NCBI GenBank assembly: GCA_905147135.1
Contig: LR990067.1
Location: forward strand, 7,378,001 to 7,442,000
Length of the DNA: 64,000 nt
Source of the DNA: Blastobasis lacticolella
Lineage: Eukaryota; Arthropoda; Insecta; Lepidoptera; Blastobasidae
Reading direction: 5' to 3'
Shown: piece after piece, positions 11,217 to 22,384 of the stretch
How positions within the stretch are numbered: the first letter of the stretch is position 1
Layout: each line of letters starts with the position of its first letter
Position numbers and translations under genes: made by a program
The notes under the pieces: generated by a model
Told to the model about the DNA's origin: nothing
Seen by the model: only the letters and a program-made list of their open reading frames with translations
Databases searched by the model: none

Positions 11217-11620
11217 TTGACTTGGCCACTTACTGTGGGCCTTATAAGAAAGCTCACTGTTACCCAAAGGGCAATGGAAAGGGCTATGCTCGGAGTCTCG
11301 TTGCGTGATAGAATCAGAAATGAGGAGATCAGCAAGCGAACCAAGGTCACCGACATAGTCCGAAGGGTTGCCAGGTTAAAGTGGCAATGGGCTGGACACA
11401 TAGCTCGAAGTATAGATGGCCAATGGGGCAGTAAAGTTCTCGAGTGGCGACTTCGTACCGGAAGACGCAGCGTGGGCAGCGCATCCCACAAGGTGGACCG
11501 ACGACCTGGTAAAGATCGCTGGTATCAGCTGGATGCGGAAGGCACAGGACCAGCCTTTGTGGGGATCTTTGGGGGAGGCCTATGCTATCGCTCGTCTTTC
11601 GGCTGATTTTCATCTTCTCG
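11217..11620 (+). pseudogene. RTE-type non-LTR pol C-terminus, frameshifted relic
   Basis: The first frame reads ...RNEEISKRTKVTDIVRRVAR, KWQWAGHIAR, then SKVLEWRLRTGRRSVG. The same sequence continues one frame over as HPTRWTDDLVKIAG, SWMRKAQDQPLWGSLGEAYA. This LRD+IRNEEI / KWxWAGHxAR / W.P-type order is the C-terminal signature of RTE-family pol proteins in insects. A single-base shift near 11485-11500 separates the parts. There is no reverse transcriptase core upstream, so the copy is truncated and inactive. Related fragments occur at 24295, 40700 and 48025. Confidence 0.75.
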
Positions 11621-11953
11621 TCTGTGCTTTGATGTTCAGTCAAGAGCTCTACAAGAGAGAGTCAACCCTAGTAGACAAAAATGGCAGATTTCCACGACTT
11701 TCCGCCAAACAAAGTGAACATCAAACGCTTGCGGTTTTTCTTGTATATGCATAGTGAATACTTGTCTTATACTTATGTAATATTGGAGCATAGGACCTTC
11801 GGACGTAACAATACCGTGGCTGGACACAAACCTTGTATTAAAATCTATAAATCACGATACACACACACAAAACTTCGTCATATTATTATTATTGTTTGTT
11901 ATTTTCCCAATACCCTCTCAGCCTCTACAGTTTGTATGTATGTATAAGCAATT

Positions 11954-12217
11954 GGCCGTGTGGTGTCCGGCAGAGTAGAATAGCACCAACCCCTTACACT
12001 CATGTATCAGGTGTCGTACAAGGCGACTAATGTTTTCGAGGCAAAAGATCAAGAGTCTCCGTAGTCTGGAAAATGGGCAGCAGCATTTTCCATTGTTATA
12101 TTTAAACACTGCGATCTCCAACCCGCCTGCCAAGCGTGGAGATTATGGCAATAACCTCCCATTTCGTGGGAGAGGCCCTAAGTCCTGCAGTGGACTGTGA
12201 CGGGCTGTGATGATGAT
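11954..12217 (+). repeat. Repeat family A, near full length
   Basis: Starts GGCCGTGTGGTGTCCGGCAG, contains AGAATAGCACCAACCCCTTA, AAATGGGCAGCAGCATTTTC, CTGCGATCTCCAACCCGCC and CCTGCAGTGGACTG, and ends in a GATGATGAT microsatellite. Twelve copies in both orientations lie in this window. There is no tRNA-like head and no terminal inverted repeat, so the class (non-LTR remnant, atypical SINE or Helitron-like) is open. Confidence 0.8.
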
Positions 12218-12309
12218 AAGCAATGGGGCGGCTACGCAAGTCAAAAATTCACATCATATCTACAATATAATGTTTTAAACTATTGCGGTTATTATTACAC
12301 TTTTGAAGG

Positions 12310-12414
12310 GTATGTTCCGGGTTTCCTACCGCGTACCTTTGTTGACGAGTAGCCCGATATATCGACGCAGTTGCATGCATCATGGTCATGGGACGTAGGA
12401 AACCCGGAACATAC
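12310..12414. mobile_element. 105-bp element with perfect 20-bp terminal inverted repeats
   Basis: The ends are GTATGTTCCGGGTTTCCTAC (12310-12329) and its exact complement (12395-12414). The 65-bp centre is unrelated. It is a miniature inverted-repeat element by structure, with no clear target duplication. Confidence 0.7.
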
Positions 12415-13200
12415 GCATTCATATCTACAATAGTTACGTGATTTTATCTGAATTGCTACAGTTCCGAAGTTATAACATTTTTACTGAAAAAACAGTGGGT
12501 ATCTATTCTTGCAAAGCGGACACTAATTTCGCTGCTAGCTTCTGTTGCTTTTTGCTATAGGTACTAATAATTGAATGGGTTGATTACTTTATTCTGCCCA
12601 ACACCAGATAGTATTCTTTATTTTAATTTTTAATTTTATTATGGGTACAAACAGTCATTACATTTACATCATTATTATTTTGTAATTCATGATAATTTAT
12701 GTTTATTTTATTTTAATTTTAATTTATTTAATGATTAAATTTTTAGTTCACTTGACATTATGTATATTTATTTAATTTAGGAATATTTTTAAATAAAAAT
12801 ATATTTATTAATTATTTCTATCTATTTTGTAATGGTTTAATGACAGATGTTTCCAACTCAAATGAATTATTGCCGAAGATATCAACATGGTACATTTTAT
12901 CATAATTTTTAAGGTAACGTTTTATAAATAAGTTTAAGGTGAAATTGATATTCTGTGTGCAGTTACACTGGTTACACAGATGTCTGCGATAAAGGTTAGT
13001 TCGGTTTCGCACAGCGTCTTCAATGTCACACGCGTGTGAGTAGATACGAAGAGATACCGTCGAGTAGTCAACCCGTTCCATTATAGACTGTGCCGTAGGT
13101 TATCCTATGTCATCGATTACAAAAAAAAACACATTTCAGCTATAGAAGATGTAGCGCTAGTAGAAGATATGTATATAAGTAGGTATAGCTAGTGTCAAAT
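12415..13200. other. AT-rich sequence, possible minus-strand element tail
   Basis: The segment 12600-12800 is dominated by TTTTAATTT and ATTTATTTA runs. A minus frame at 12818-13081 (87 codons) has no recognised domain. No feature can be supported beyond that. Confidence 0.3.
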
Positions 13201-13294
13201 AAGAAGAGACTTGGCGGGTCACGTGGTCCGACTTGCGCCGTATACGATTACCTGCGCAAACTCCCCTCCACTGCCATTTGACAAGTCTCTTCTT
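13201..13294. mobile_element. 94-bp candidate miniature element
   Basis: A perfect 13-bp inverted repeat, AAGAAGAGACTTG at 13201 and its complement ending at 13294, bounds a GC-richer centre. No target duplication was seen, so the call is tentative. Confidence 0.4.
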
Positions 13295-13317
13295 TCGTGA
13301 CGCGGGTTATACTGTCG

Positions 13318-13545
13318 CTACTAAAAGGCGAAGTTTTAAAAACTAAAACAAATGGTTTTTCCTGTTTGTGCACGGGCAGACCGACGTTTTGTGGGTTCTT
13401 AAGGTCACCCTTCAGTTTCCCAGGGTCTCCCATCTCATTTTTATTTTCATTTTCATTTCATTTCATTTCTTAAACGTCTGCTATCGCTACAAAGTGGAAT
13501 TTTTCTTGTACTCGAAGACGTTGGATAACCTCACAGTCTATTACG
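13318..13545 (+). repeat. Repeat family F
   Basis: It is similar to 22385-22735: GGGCAGACCGACGTTTTGTG, then CTATCGCTACAAAGTGG, then TTTCTTGTACT and CCTCACAGTC. This copy has a (TTTTCAT)n-rich middle where the other copy carries a miniature element. Confidence 0.55.
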
Positions 13546-14487
13546 GATGTAACGGATCTCGTATAAACTGACAAATGTCAGCTCAGGCGCAGACCCGACC
13601 GCCTAATTCGAATGCTATCGCGAAAGACGTCGCGAATGGAGCTAGCGAGATGAAGTCAAAATCATACAGCTAGGACTTTGTGGCTGGTGGTAAAATATAG
13701 GTACCGCGATCTCAAAAAGCCATGAAGATATTTGCCTTAAGCTCCACGGGTGAGGGACAATGTTAAGAAGCACCTACTGCTTATTTTATGATCCTCTAAA
13801 AATCCCTTCTCTAATGTAGAGGAGGCCTAAGTCCAGCGCTGGACTGTATAATGTATACCTACGACGCAACATTTGGAAATGGAATTACAAACCGATCCAG
13901 AAAACTCTTTTACACAATAGGTTATAAACTCACGTTCCCTACAAATATTATTATATTAGACGCATTCTCGTTACCACGGCGGGTGTAGGCTACACCCTAC
14001 CGAAACGTCGGGAAATTAAATCGAAAACGTACGTCACGTGTAAGTCCCGTCTAATATTGTAATATAATAGGTTATTACGTATTTCGCGATGGATTTCTTC
14101 GAAACCTCAACAGGATAACTGAAAGCCTCGATACGGAATTAGCTGTTCTATAAATAGTAACCAAATATATGGAAGATTAGAATCAAGTACGGCATCGTCG
14201 CGTCGCCTTTGCCACGAGAATTCGAATCGCACTTCTGAAAACTTCGCGAGTGTTTTTGTATCATTTTTTCTCGTTACCGGACATTTTTGCAAGTAATTTT
14301 GGCTAGTTTGATATTTATTTTAAATAACTGTTTGACATGATGCCTACAGCTACATTCTATAATCGCACAGCTCGCCACTGACAGGGAGTTCATCCACACA
14401 CCTTGGAGACAAATTGGTCGCGAACTGTGCGGTTTCAATCCGTTAGGGAAACGCCGGTTCGCCAGAGACTGGGGTTTCAGTCAATAT
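13546..14487. other. Mixed sequence with no firm gene
   Basis: The segment 13975-14025 (GGCTACACCCTACCGAAACG and on) looks like part of a further interspersed repeat. A minus frame at 14107-14292 has no recognised domain. Confidence 0.3.
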
Positions 14488-14703
14488 CACCATCACAGCC
14501 CATTATAGTCCACTGCAGTACTTAGGGCCTTTCCTGTGAAAGGGCAGGTTAGCGCCGTAATCTCCACGCTCGGCAGGCGGGTTCGAGATCTCAGTGTTAC
14601 AATACACCAATGGAAAACGCTGCTGCCCATTTTCCAGTCTACGGAGACTCTAGATGCACGAGTGTAAGGGGTTGGTGCTATTCTACTCTGCCGGACACAC
14701 GGG
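14488..14703 (-). repeat. Repeat family A, minus strand
   Basis: The complement of family A runs from the CATCACAGCCCA end to CTACTCTGCCGGACAC. It lacks a short piece of the middle. Confidence 0.75.
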
Positions 14704-14984
14704 CATCGGTCAATATATCTTGTACCTATTAATGAATTCCAAGTTAAGCTGTGCTATCGTGTTCCAAATGCCTTCAACGCACCGTCTGCCACAACAATGT
14801 TATAAAAACAGCTGTTCAAATAACTGATTGGGTGTGGCCGAATGAAATTGAACTATATAACAAAGGTGTTAAGCCTATATTTGAAGGATAAGCGTGGCGT
14901 AGCTGCATGAAGATCAGACATGTACGTAACCCTTTTTTCGGTAACTGACGAGACTTTGTGTTTTAAAACTTTAAAAAGGTCTCA

Positions 14985-15172
14985 AGGGTGGGGATTTGGG
15001 GAACCGTGGCTGTGGCAGTGGTGGCCTTTGCCTTTTTGCTGCCAGAGCAACGTCTTATAGAGGTGGGCAACGCATTGACGATACTCTTGGTGTTGCTAAT
15101 GTCTATAGACAGTGGTGACCACTTTCCATCAGGTGGCCCGCCTGCATGTTTGCCTACCATATGACATAAAAA
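14985..15172 (-). repeat. Repeat family D, minus strand
   Basis: It reads GGGGATTTGGGGAACCGTGG, then GCCAGAGCAACG, then GGTGACCACTTTCCATCAGG and TTTGCCTACC. It abuts a family A copy directly on its right, so one may have inserted beside or into the other. Confidence 0.7.
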
Positions 15173-15337
15173 ATATCTAGAGTCTCTGTAAGCTGGGCAG
15201 CAGATTTTTCCATTGTTATATTTATAACACTGCGATCTCCAACCCGCCTGCCAAGCGTGGGGATCATGGTAATAACCTCCCCTTTCGTGGGCAGTCCTGC
15301 AGTGGACTTTTATGGCCTGTGATGATGATAGTGATGA
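15173..15337 (+). repeat. Repeat family A, 5' truncated
   Basis: It begins at the ATCTAGAGTCTCTGTAAGC point and runs to GATGATGAT. Confidence 0.7.
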
Positions 15338-17130
15338 CGCATCTGTTTGAAATGTAGACACTGGCTGAAGTAGCGCTTCGTCATATCGCAGATTAGTACG
15401 TAGGGGCAGCGCATCGGATAATTCCGCAATGCGTTGTACGATGTCGTATATTTCTACGATGCGTAGTCGTGCCGCAGTGTTGTGGCCTGGCCCTAAAGAG
15501 CCCTCAATACCGTTTACACTTCATTTGACTGATTCTACTCATCATAGTCTAGTCTATTTTTTACCGATTCTACATTTGACTAATCTACATTGAAAGAACC
15601 CTTAACCTACTCCAAAATAAACGCATAGAACCCATACAGACGTTCACGATTTTTGTACGATTTCTACCAAATATTAATGCAATTTTGGTTTGTATACTAA
15701 TGACAAAAGCTAATTTTATTATTTGCGGTCGCGTATTCACCGCACAGTCACCAGTGTGCGCGTCAGTAGGGTAGACTGTACGTTTTCTGTCCGGTTGCTA
15801 CGCGGTAACTATGCGGACACGACGCGTACGCGTTTTCTGTGCGGTTTGTAAGCGGCGGCTACGTATAACTTACTTAATCATAGCTTAAAGAACCCTATAT
15901 TCGCCTTTCACAAAGATGCTAGATGCTTCAAATGAGTCTGCTCCTATAAATATTTTTTTCCGCATGAAATCCCATACAAGATATTAAGCCTTACACGTGC
16001 TGCTCAAGTTAAATATCCTCTATGTACGTACGTACGTCCTTGGTACAAAATAAATCTTATCCAAAGAGCATTTACAAACGTCCAAGACATTATATATCAA
16101 CACAAATTATACCTAGGTACTCTTTATAAGTATTGTTGAAAGAAACGATTAAACAATATTTAATTATCTTATAATTTCAAACAAATCATATGTTTTAACC
16201 ATTAACAGTTCGTAAAGAGTTGCTAACTGACTAATGTGACGTCATACTTCCTTTTTATGCAACGTACTAACAGTACGAAGAGCAAGAAGTATTTAATGAG
16301 GAACGTAATAAAGGACCCTGTTAAACAACTAATTTAAACGTCAGCAGGTTAAAATTGAAAATAACCGCAGCAATGCGCCATAAACTAAAATCCACTTAAA
16401 ACTAAACTAAATAACACTGTCCCATTTTCTGATAGCACTTATCAGCAAGTTTACTGCTAGTTGTAATCTGTGATAAGTTTTTTTTTATTTGCTGCCGCGT
16501 AAGGTGCTTTATAGAGCAAATATTGGGTTTACACCGTGGGTTTTTTATCGTAGAATTATTATTCACGTTTAACCTAATTATGTAACTAGTTACCACAGAT
16601 TATGGTAAGTAATCTAAGTATTTATAGGAATAAAAATTAAATAGTTATGTAATTTTATATCGAAACGGTATGAAGTAGTAAAAAGCGATAAGTGAGGTAT
16701 ATTTCCTTGTGGGTAATTAAAGTAATATTCAATGGTTTAAGCATAACAATTGTTCTTTGAGATTTGATTAACGGAGTAGGCAACTAGTTATGTATAAGTA
16801 TTCAATTCATTAACTTAGATAAAGTAATATTTCTTATAAAATTCCGATAAGATTACTTATTATAAAAATTAAGTTAGTAAGTACAAGTTATTTAACGTTG
16901 TTTTTTTTAAATCACGTTACATTAATTGTTACCTTCATTACTTATTTCCACTTGAAATCCTTTCCTTTCCTTGAATTTCCTTTAATACGAAAGTCAATAA
17001 ATTATACTGTAAACCTCTTACCTAATATTTATATTTAACAGTTTCTTGTGCACAGGAAATACTACTAAATAATAAAAGAATCTAACAAATAAAATAACAC
17101 ATTTTATAAGAATATAAAGAATAAAGTAAT
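15338..17130. other. AT-rich sequence left of the putative divergent promoter
   Basis: Includes a short ACGTACGTACGT run near 16027 and GCGGTAAC/GCGGTTTG-type imperfect repeats near 15795-15850. No exon with splice signals was recognised. If the minus-strand exon at 17151 is real, this would be its first intron. Confidence 0.35.
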
Positions 17131-17150
17131 TCGACTCACCTCCCACTTAC

Positions 17151-17215
17151 CGCTCTCCCTCAAGGCACGTGAAGAAGTTCTTACGTCGAATTTTCCACGG
17201 AAACTGCGGGGCCAT
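17151..17215 (-). CDS. Candidate first coding exon, minus strand
   Basis: On the minus strand an ATG in good context (CAAGATGGCC, ATG at 17215-17213) opens MAPQFPWKIRRKNFFTCLEGE. It runs 21 codons plus two bases into a strong donor (CG|GTAAGT; donor at 17150-17145). The predicted N-terminus is basic and aromatic and is not one I recognise. Upstream on the minus strand, within about 80 bases, are a CCAAT box (plus-strand 17278) and a region of raised GC and CpG; a CACGTG E-box sits inside the exon near 17166. No downstream exon was found, so the gene cannot be named. Confidence 0.45.
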
Positions 17216-17666
17216 CTTGTATCACATGTTTATCTTTCGCCGTTATCATCATGGCGGCCTTTCAGATTGTCATGTGACCAATCACAGCCCAAGAAGCCTC
17301 GATCTATCTCTTCGTGAACGATAAATTTTATCACGTTTATTCTCTACGTTTCCTGATATCTCCTGATATCGGTTAAATTGTCCCCTTATAAAATACCTTA
17401 ATGTTTTCCCGCTTTTTTTAGCAAAATGAAAGAAATAAACCGATTGTGAACACTGAACTCAATTGAGACACTAATAATTGAAGAATTGTAAAGAAATAAT
17501 GATTTGAATTAAGAAAATACCCCGCAATTACGTAACAGTAAATCTTTTTTAAATTTTTGACCTATTTCGTAGCCGTTTCGTTCGAACACAATTATAATTT
17601 GGTGCTAATTAAGCTAAAGAGTGCGTAAACGTTTTCGGAACTGCCCGGGAAAGAGGCGGCGTTAAA
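17216..17666. promoter_or_regulatory. Candidate divergent promoter region
   Basis: The interval between two outward-facing start candidates holds a CCAAT box with flanking GTGA/TCAC near 17275-17285, two CCTGATATC copies at about 17352-17370, and a CCCGGGAAAGAGGCGGCG stretch just before the plus-strand ATG. CpG frequency is higher than in the surrounding kilobases. Function is inferred only from layout. Confidence 0.35.
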
Positions 17667-17846
17667 ATGGCGTCTAACCATAGTCGTCGAGTGTTTTATA
17701 CAAGGAGTTGTGTGTTACGTCACACACCTGTAACTCTGGACACGGTATTATTCATATTTTGTCGTAGTCGCATGGCTTACCGCCGAAGGAAAATAGGCCT
17801 AAAGCAACAACAACGTAGCCAGGAAGTTCAGTGTCTCAAAATCTGA
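17667..17846 (+). CDS. Candidate 59-codon open frame or first exon, plus strand
   Basis: AAAATGGCG starts a frame reading MASNHSRRVFYTRSC, then a hydrophobic VTLDTVLFIFC, then a basic RRRKIGLKQQQR, stopping with TGA at 17844-17846. A CRE-like TTACGTCA lies inside it at about 17716. It may be a short protein, or its first part may be an exon leaving by an internal GT; no consensus donor stands out. No homology is recognised. Confidence 0.25.
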   Translation: MASNHSRRVFYTRSCVLRHTPVTLDTVLFIFCRSRMAYRRRKIGLKQQQRSQEVQCLKI

Positions 17847-18142
17847 ATGGGGCATTTATTGTTTTGCGTATGGCCAAGTTTTACATCGCATAACTAAGGT
17901 TTTAGTGCGTTGCAGTACCTGTTTATACTCGGTTGTAGTTTGTACAGCTGGTGAGGTGGGAGAGTTTAACTGAACTGTGTCGATATATATCTGAAATGAG
18001 AATGGCTTCATTCTTGCTTACAATTTTCTTGTGCCTAAATATACGTAGGTGTTATTCGCGCGCGATCAGATCGGGGATGGGACCTTGTCGTGGTAAATCA
18101 AAGTGATTGTTCTCGAGCGAAATTCGCTAATTCGCCCGAAAA

Positions 18143-18312
18143 CGATCTAGAGTCTCTATAGACTGGAAAATGGGCAGCAGTGTTTTCCATTGCTATATTT
18201 ATAACACTGCGATCTCCAGCTCACCTGCCCAGCGTGGAGATTATGGCAATAACCTCCACTTTCGTGGTAGAGGCTCTAAGTTCTGCAGTGAACTGATATG
18301 GGATATGACTGA
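18143..18312 (+). repeat. Repeat family A, 5' truncated
   Basis: It runs from GATCTAGAGTCTCTATAGAC through AACACTGCGATCTCCAGC to TTCTGCAGTGAACTG, and is more diverged than the copies at 11954 and 54685. Confidence 0.7.
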
Positions 18313-18559
18313 AACTGTAATTTCGATTTGTAGGTAGGTACTTCGAGAAGATTCCATCTCATCCTCATACATTAGTGCTACAAGGATCTTTTGGCAGTTT
18401 TATGAGGGCGTGGGCGTGAAACATCTACTCCAGCTGACTGTCAAAACTGACTCTTAACAATGTCTTAGTTCTGATTTCGGCCACACTGTACCTACCCACC
18501 ACTGTTTTAGTCTTGTATCACCCCGAATTCAATTTGATGGAATCATGGACTGGATTAAG

Positions 18560-18913
18560 CGCATCGGTGACCAGTGGTTGCGGTATTCGACTCGTAAGCG
18601 AGAGGTACCGGGTTCGAATCCTGCTGCGGTCATGTACCAATGACTCTTTTCTGAGTTATGTACATTAACGTGATGTTGAATACTAACCGATATTCTTACG
18701 GTGAGGGAAAACATCGTGATAAAACCTGTTCATTCAGGCGACTGAACCGTGATCCAATCTGGTCAGGTTCCTCTTATAGCAGTGACGGTCACGGAGGTCA
18801 GATGGTAGTCGCTCCACTGTAATTACCTGATCTGCCAAATCCTGGATCATGGTCAAGGCGGACCCCGGGCCCTCGTGCGCGAAAGCATAACCGGGACATT
18901 AACGCCAAGATGA
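18560..18913 (+). repeat. SINE S1, near full length
   Basis: A tRNA-like head (GCATCGGTGACCAGTGGTTG and B box GGGTTCGAATCC at about 18609) is followed by CATGTACCAATGACTC, then CATTCAGGCGACTGAACC, CACGGAGGTCAGATGG, AAGGCGGACCCCGGGCCC and ATTAACGCCAAGATGAT. This copy best shows the full order of S1 modules. Confidence 0.8.
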
Positions 18914-19149
18914 TTTTTTTTTAATTGTCTGGTTTAATTGGTGAAGTGACTTTTACCTTACCGATTCTATTTTTCTATTTTTGTAAGAATGTTATAGGTG
19001 TATGGCAAAAGGAAAAACAATCTTTTAAGCCATTAAGATAGCTAACTTTTCTATATTTTTGGTTTATGATAATGCTGTAATATATGCTGGTCCTACCAAA
19101 AATATTACATGTAAACTTTGTTTGTCAAGCGTCACGAGCTCATAAGCCA

Positions 19150-19292
19150 GTAGGCCTAGCACAAGTTGCTCTCGCGCGCGATAAGCGAGAAAAGGCGCGA
19201 CATACTCGGAGGTATTGCTATCTCTTTCGTCTTAGTATTGAGAGAAAGAGACAAACGCTCTCTCGCGGCGCGAACACACTTGTTCTAGGGCC
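19150..19292 (+). mobile_element. Inverted-repeat element M1
   Basis: CCTAGCACAAGTTGCTCTCG at the left pairs with CGCGAACACACTTGTTCTAGG at the right. The inside holds TATCTCTTTCGTCTTAGTATT and CTCTCTCGCGGCGCG. Better copies are at 22102 and 53434. Confidence 0.65.
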
Positions 19293-19295
19293 ACA

Positions 19296-19441
19296 GGGGC
19301 CCTATTTTTGAATCGCTCGCAACCACGCGAGCGCTCGCTTTTTAATGCCTGTTTTTTTTTCTATCTCTAGCAACTTAACGTGAGTGAGAAAGACATAGCT
19401 AGCGCACGCGTGGATGGGAGTGGTTTCAAAAACAGGGCCCC
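19296..19441. mobile_element. Inverted-repeat element M2, 146 bp
   Basis: GGGGCCCTATTTTTGAA at the left matches the complement of TTTCAAAAACAGGGCCCC at the right. The inner arms also pair (CACGCGAGCGCTCGC with AGCTAGCGCACGCGTG). It sits immediately after an M1 copy. Confidence 0.65.
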
Positions 19442-20083
19442 AGGATCGCTTTTGTTTCCTACTAGTTCAGATAACAAAGTTTTGAATTGTCAATCTCAAT
19501 TTGACTCGGAAAGGGTGTGTGGACGACTAAGATGATATGTAGCTACGGTGTACACGATGATCATAAGCGTAGGAAGAGGGGGGGCCGGGTGGGCCGTGCC
19601 CACCTCAGAATGGTATGGTGCCCACCCCAGGTTGGGGTGCTCACTGGCTGTACATTGGCGATTGACTCGACTTCATCGGCAACCTCAGGGGCCAGGCCCC
19701 CCCTGGAAAATAGCCCTAGATACGCCAATGACGATGATATGTACCCCATAAAAAGTACCCTATGTAAAATAGGGGTCCAGCTCACAGAGCCAAGTCCTTG
19801 ACTCTAAAAACTCTCCATTTTGGCCAGAAAGTATTATCAGTATCATAGAGCTATTTCATGCCTCATTGGGCTGCTTTTAGGCAGTATTCGACGTCGTCGG
19901 TCGGAGCAAGCCAGCGCCTAGCTATGGCATCAGCTCTGCACTGATTATTGTCATTAAAAGTAACGTTAGAACCCAGGCAACGGGCAAGAAATGTCTTATG
20001 TTCAAAAGAAGAGTTGGCTCTTCATAAGATCTGATAAATTTTTCACATTAACCATTATGAGATTGCGAAGCAAGGCAAACATT
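19442..20083. other. Mixed sequence with a GC-rich patch
   Basis: 19570-19720 is unusually GC-rich (GGGGGGGCCGGGTGGGCC and a GGCCAGGCCCCCCC run) against AT-rich flanks. Open frames exist on both strands but none is recognised. Confidence 0.3.
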
Positions 20084-20150
20084 TTTTTGCAAACAAGCTT
20101 ACGGCCTGCCTGATGGTAAGGCCAGGGAAAACCTTTCCCTCACTCTCTCT
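20084..20150 (+). repeat. Repeat family C fragment
   Basis: It keeps GCAAACAAGCTTACGGCC, TGCCTGATGGTAAG and AGGGAAAACC only. Confidence 0.6.
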
Positions 20151-20440
20151 CTAAGGGTTTTTTTTTACTTTTTGTAATATGCACTACTTCTTTCAGCCTG
20201 CATACCTCAGCGTCCTAGGTCTTCAGATCTGCTCTATATATAGGTTCAATTTTATATACAGACCTGCACCCCACACCCCCTTAGGATTTTATTTTACTAC
20301 TTTGTCGGCGTGAATAAAATTAGTTATACCAAATAATTTTTTAGCACTCTAATACCTATATTTTTTTAGGTTTCTTGTACCATCTTCTTTTTTAAATTTT
20401 TATATATTGTTTTTTGTTTCTCACTTGTTTTTCACTGTAA

Positions 20441-20532
20441 TAAGCTGATCTACCAAATCCTGGATCACTGTCAAGGCGGACCCCGGGCCCTCGTGCGCAA
20501 GTGCACAACCGGGATAGTAACACCAAGATGAT
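20441..20532 (+). repeat. SINE S1 tail fragment
   Basis: CTGATCTACCAAATCCTGG, TCAAGGCGGACCCCGGGCCC, CACAACCGGGATAGTAAC, CCAAGATGAT. Confidence 0.7.
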
Positions 20533-20689
20533 TTTATTATTTTATTGTTTCTTGTTATGGCGGCCATAGAAACACATTTGTTCCGTAAAAATTTCAAGTA
20601 GATACCTACCTACTTTTTACAGTACACATGTAAGATGTGGAAAGAGCACCCTACACTAACATACGATCATCACTGTCTGAGGTCGCGGC

Positions 20690-20955
20690 ACTATCATCAC
20701 AGCCCATAACAGTCCACTGCAGGACTTAAGGCCTCTCCCACGAAAGGGAAGGTTACTGCCATAATCTCCACGCTTGGCAGGCGGGTTGGAGATCGCAGTG
20801 TTGGAAATATAACAATGGAAAACGTTGCTGCCCATTTTCCAGCCTACGGAGACTCTAGATCTGTTGCCTCGGAAACATTAGTCGCCTTGTACGACACCCA
20901 CAAGTGTAAGGGGTTGGCGCTATTCTACTCTGCCGGACACCACACGGCCACGGCC
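20690..20955 (-). repeat. Repeat family A, minus strand, near full length
   Basis: Complement of the full family from CATCACAGCCCATAACAGTC to TCTGCCGGACACCACACGGC. Confidence 0.8.
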
Positions 20956-21719
20956 GGCACTATCACCGCCTTGAAACTCTTCCCAAAATGTCCGCTTTTG
21001 TAGGGTGACTTTTTGGATAACTGCCATTTCCTTCCTTATTGGGACCTTCAGTATTGGGCGCCCCACGTACATTTCTAAAATCTCGCGGTATAATCTATCT
21101 CAACCTGTAGTTTCAACTTTAAGATAGTAACGCTGTTGTCTCTAGGCTAGCCAAGTACTTACTTAGCTAATGTGTGTACTGAGACTTAGACGAAATGCTG
21201 TCTTATCGACAGACGACTTGTATAGGTACTCATTGTTGCCTCCACCGCTCGTTAAAGCTCCTTTCAGCTTATCTAAGGTTAGCTGTAAGAAATCCCATTG
21301 TGGGATAAGCCCGCCTTTGCAATGTATTTTATATCACTTTTGTTATATAGTTCTAAGGTATTTAATGCAATAAAGATATTACATACATACATTTATTTAT
21401 TTATTTATTTTTTTATACTTTTGTACAACATTACAGCTTAAAACTAATGCGTTGCACACATACATACGACTTACAGTGCTAATCTGCTATGTGATCGCAC
21501 TGCGTTCAATACGGCTCTCTGATTGGTCCATTTCGTTCATTTTGACGGTTGCATAGTGCCTATCGCCACTCAAGTCAAAATCAAAGTCAAAGTCAAATAT
21601 TTTTATTCAAGTTAGGTTTACACAAACACTTATGAACGTCAATATAAAAATATGCTTTGCGCCACGGCATCGTCGATCTGGCAACGGTTTGTTTGACTTG
21701 TTGCTGTTTCGGTCAGTCA
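20956..21719. other. Mixed sequence with simple repeats and a non-LTR tail
   Basis: (ATTT)n lies at about 21391-21412. AATCAAAGTCAAAGTCAAATA at about 21580-21600, followed by TTTTTATTCAAGTTAGG, is the complement of a common lepidopteran non-LTR 3' tail. No gene seen. Confidence 0.45.
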
Positions 21720-21972
21720 GTAGCCGTATTCACAATGATTCGAAACCGTTTTCGAACGATTCGACACGAAATTCGTGAGTGGCGACTCCGTGTCGATCGA
21801 TTCGAAAACTGTTATTCAGAATCCCGATGGATTCCACGGAAACACTACTCTTTATAACATATGAAAAATTCATCAAAATTAACTGAAACCACATGTTCCT
21901 AAGAACTTTTGCAGGGTCCTTAGTCGATTCCGTATCCGAATCCGATTTCCGAGCCATTGTGAATACGGCTAC
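21720..21972. mobile_element. Inverted-repeat element M3, copy 1 (253 bp)
   Basis: The ends are GTAGCCGTATTCACAATG and its complement CATTGTGAATACGGCTAC. The inner sequence is rich in ATTCGAAA/CGATTCG motifs. Copies of the same layout are at 23845 and 62949. No coding capacity is credible. Confidence 0.85.
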
Positions 21973-22101
21973 TGTATGGTACTGAAGCAAATGGCATGTA
22001 TTTTTAATGGCCTAGTTACCAGAGCTTAAAAAAAAGTCTTCATACCGTCTGTCACTGTCACTATGACAATTGACTTTACCGCCCGTAAGTATTGTCAGTC
22101 A

Positions 22102-22257
22102 GCACGTCTAGCACAAGTGTGCTCTCGCGCGCGACAAGCGAGAAATGGCACGACGTAGATACTGCTATCTCTTTTATCTTAGTATTGAGAGAAGGAAACA
22201 ATTAATGGCTCTCTCGCGGCGCGAGCTATGTCGCGAACACACTTGTGTTAGCCGTGC
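22102..22257 (+). mobile_element. Inverted-repeat element M1, best copy (156 bp)
   Basis: GCACGTCTAGCACAAGTGTG at the left pairs with CACACTTGTGTTAGCCGTGC at the right. Inner arms include CTCTCGCGCGCGACAAGCGA and GCTCTCTCGCGGCGCGAGC. It is non-coding and non-autonomous. Confidence 0.75.
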
Positions 22258-22384
22258 AGAAATCGGAATCGGAACCCTGTGCGTTCACAGCCGCTAGAGC
22301 ATCCCTTGATATAGACTGTATCATCTGTACTGTACTGTATGACTGTACATCAGACTGTTTATTTTACTTCTATAAGTAAGTAAT

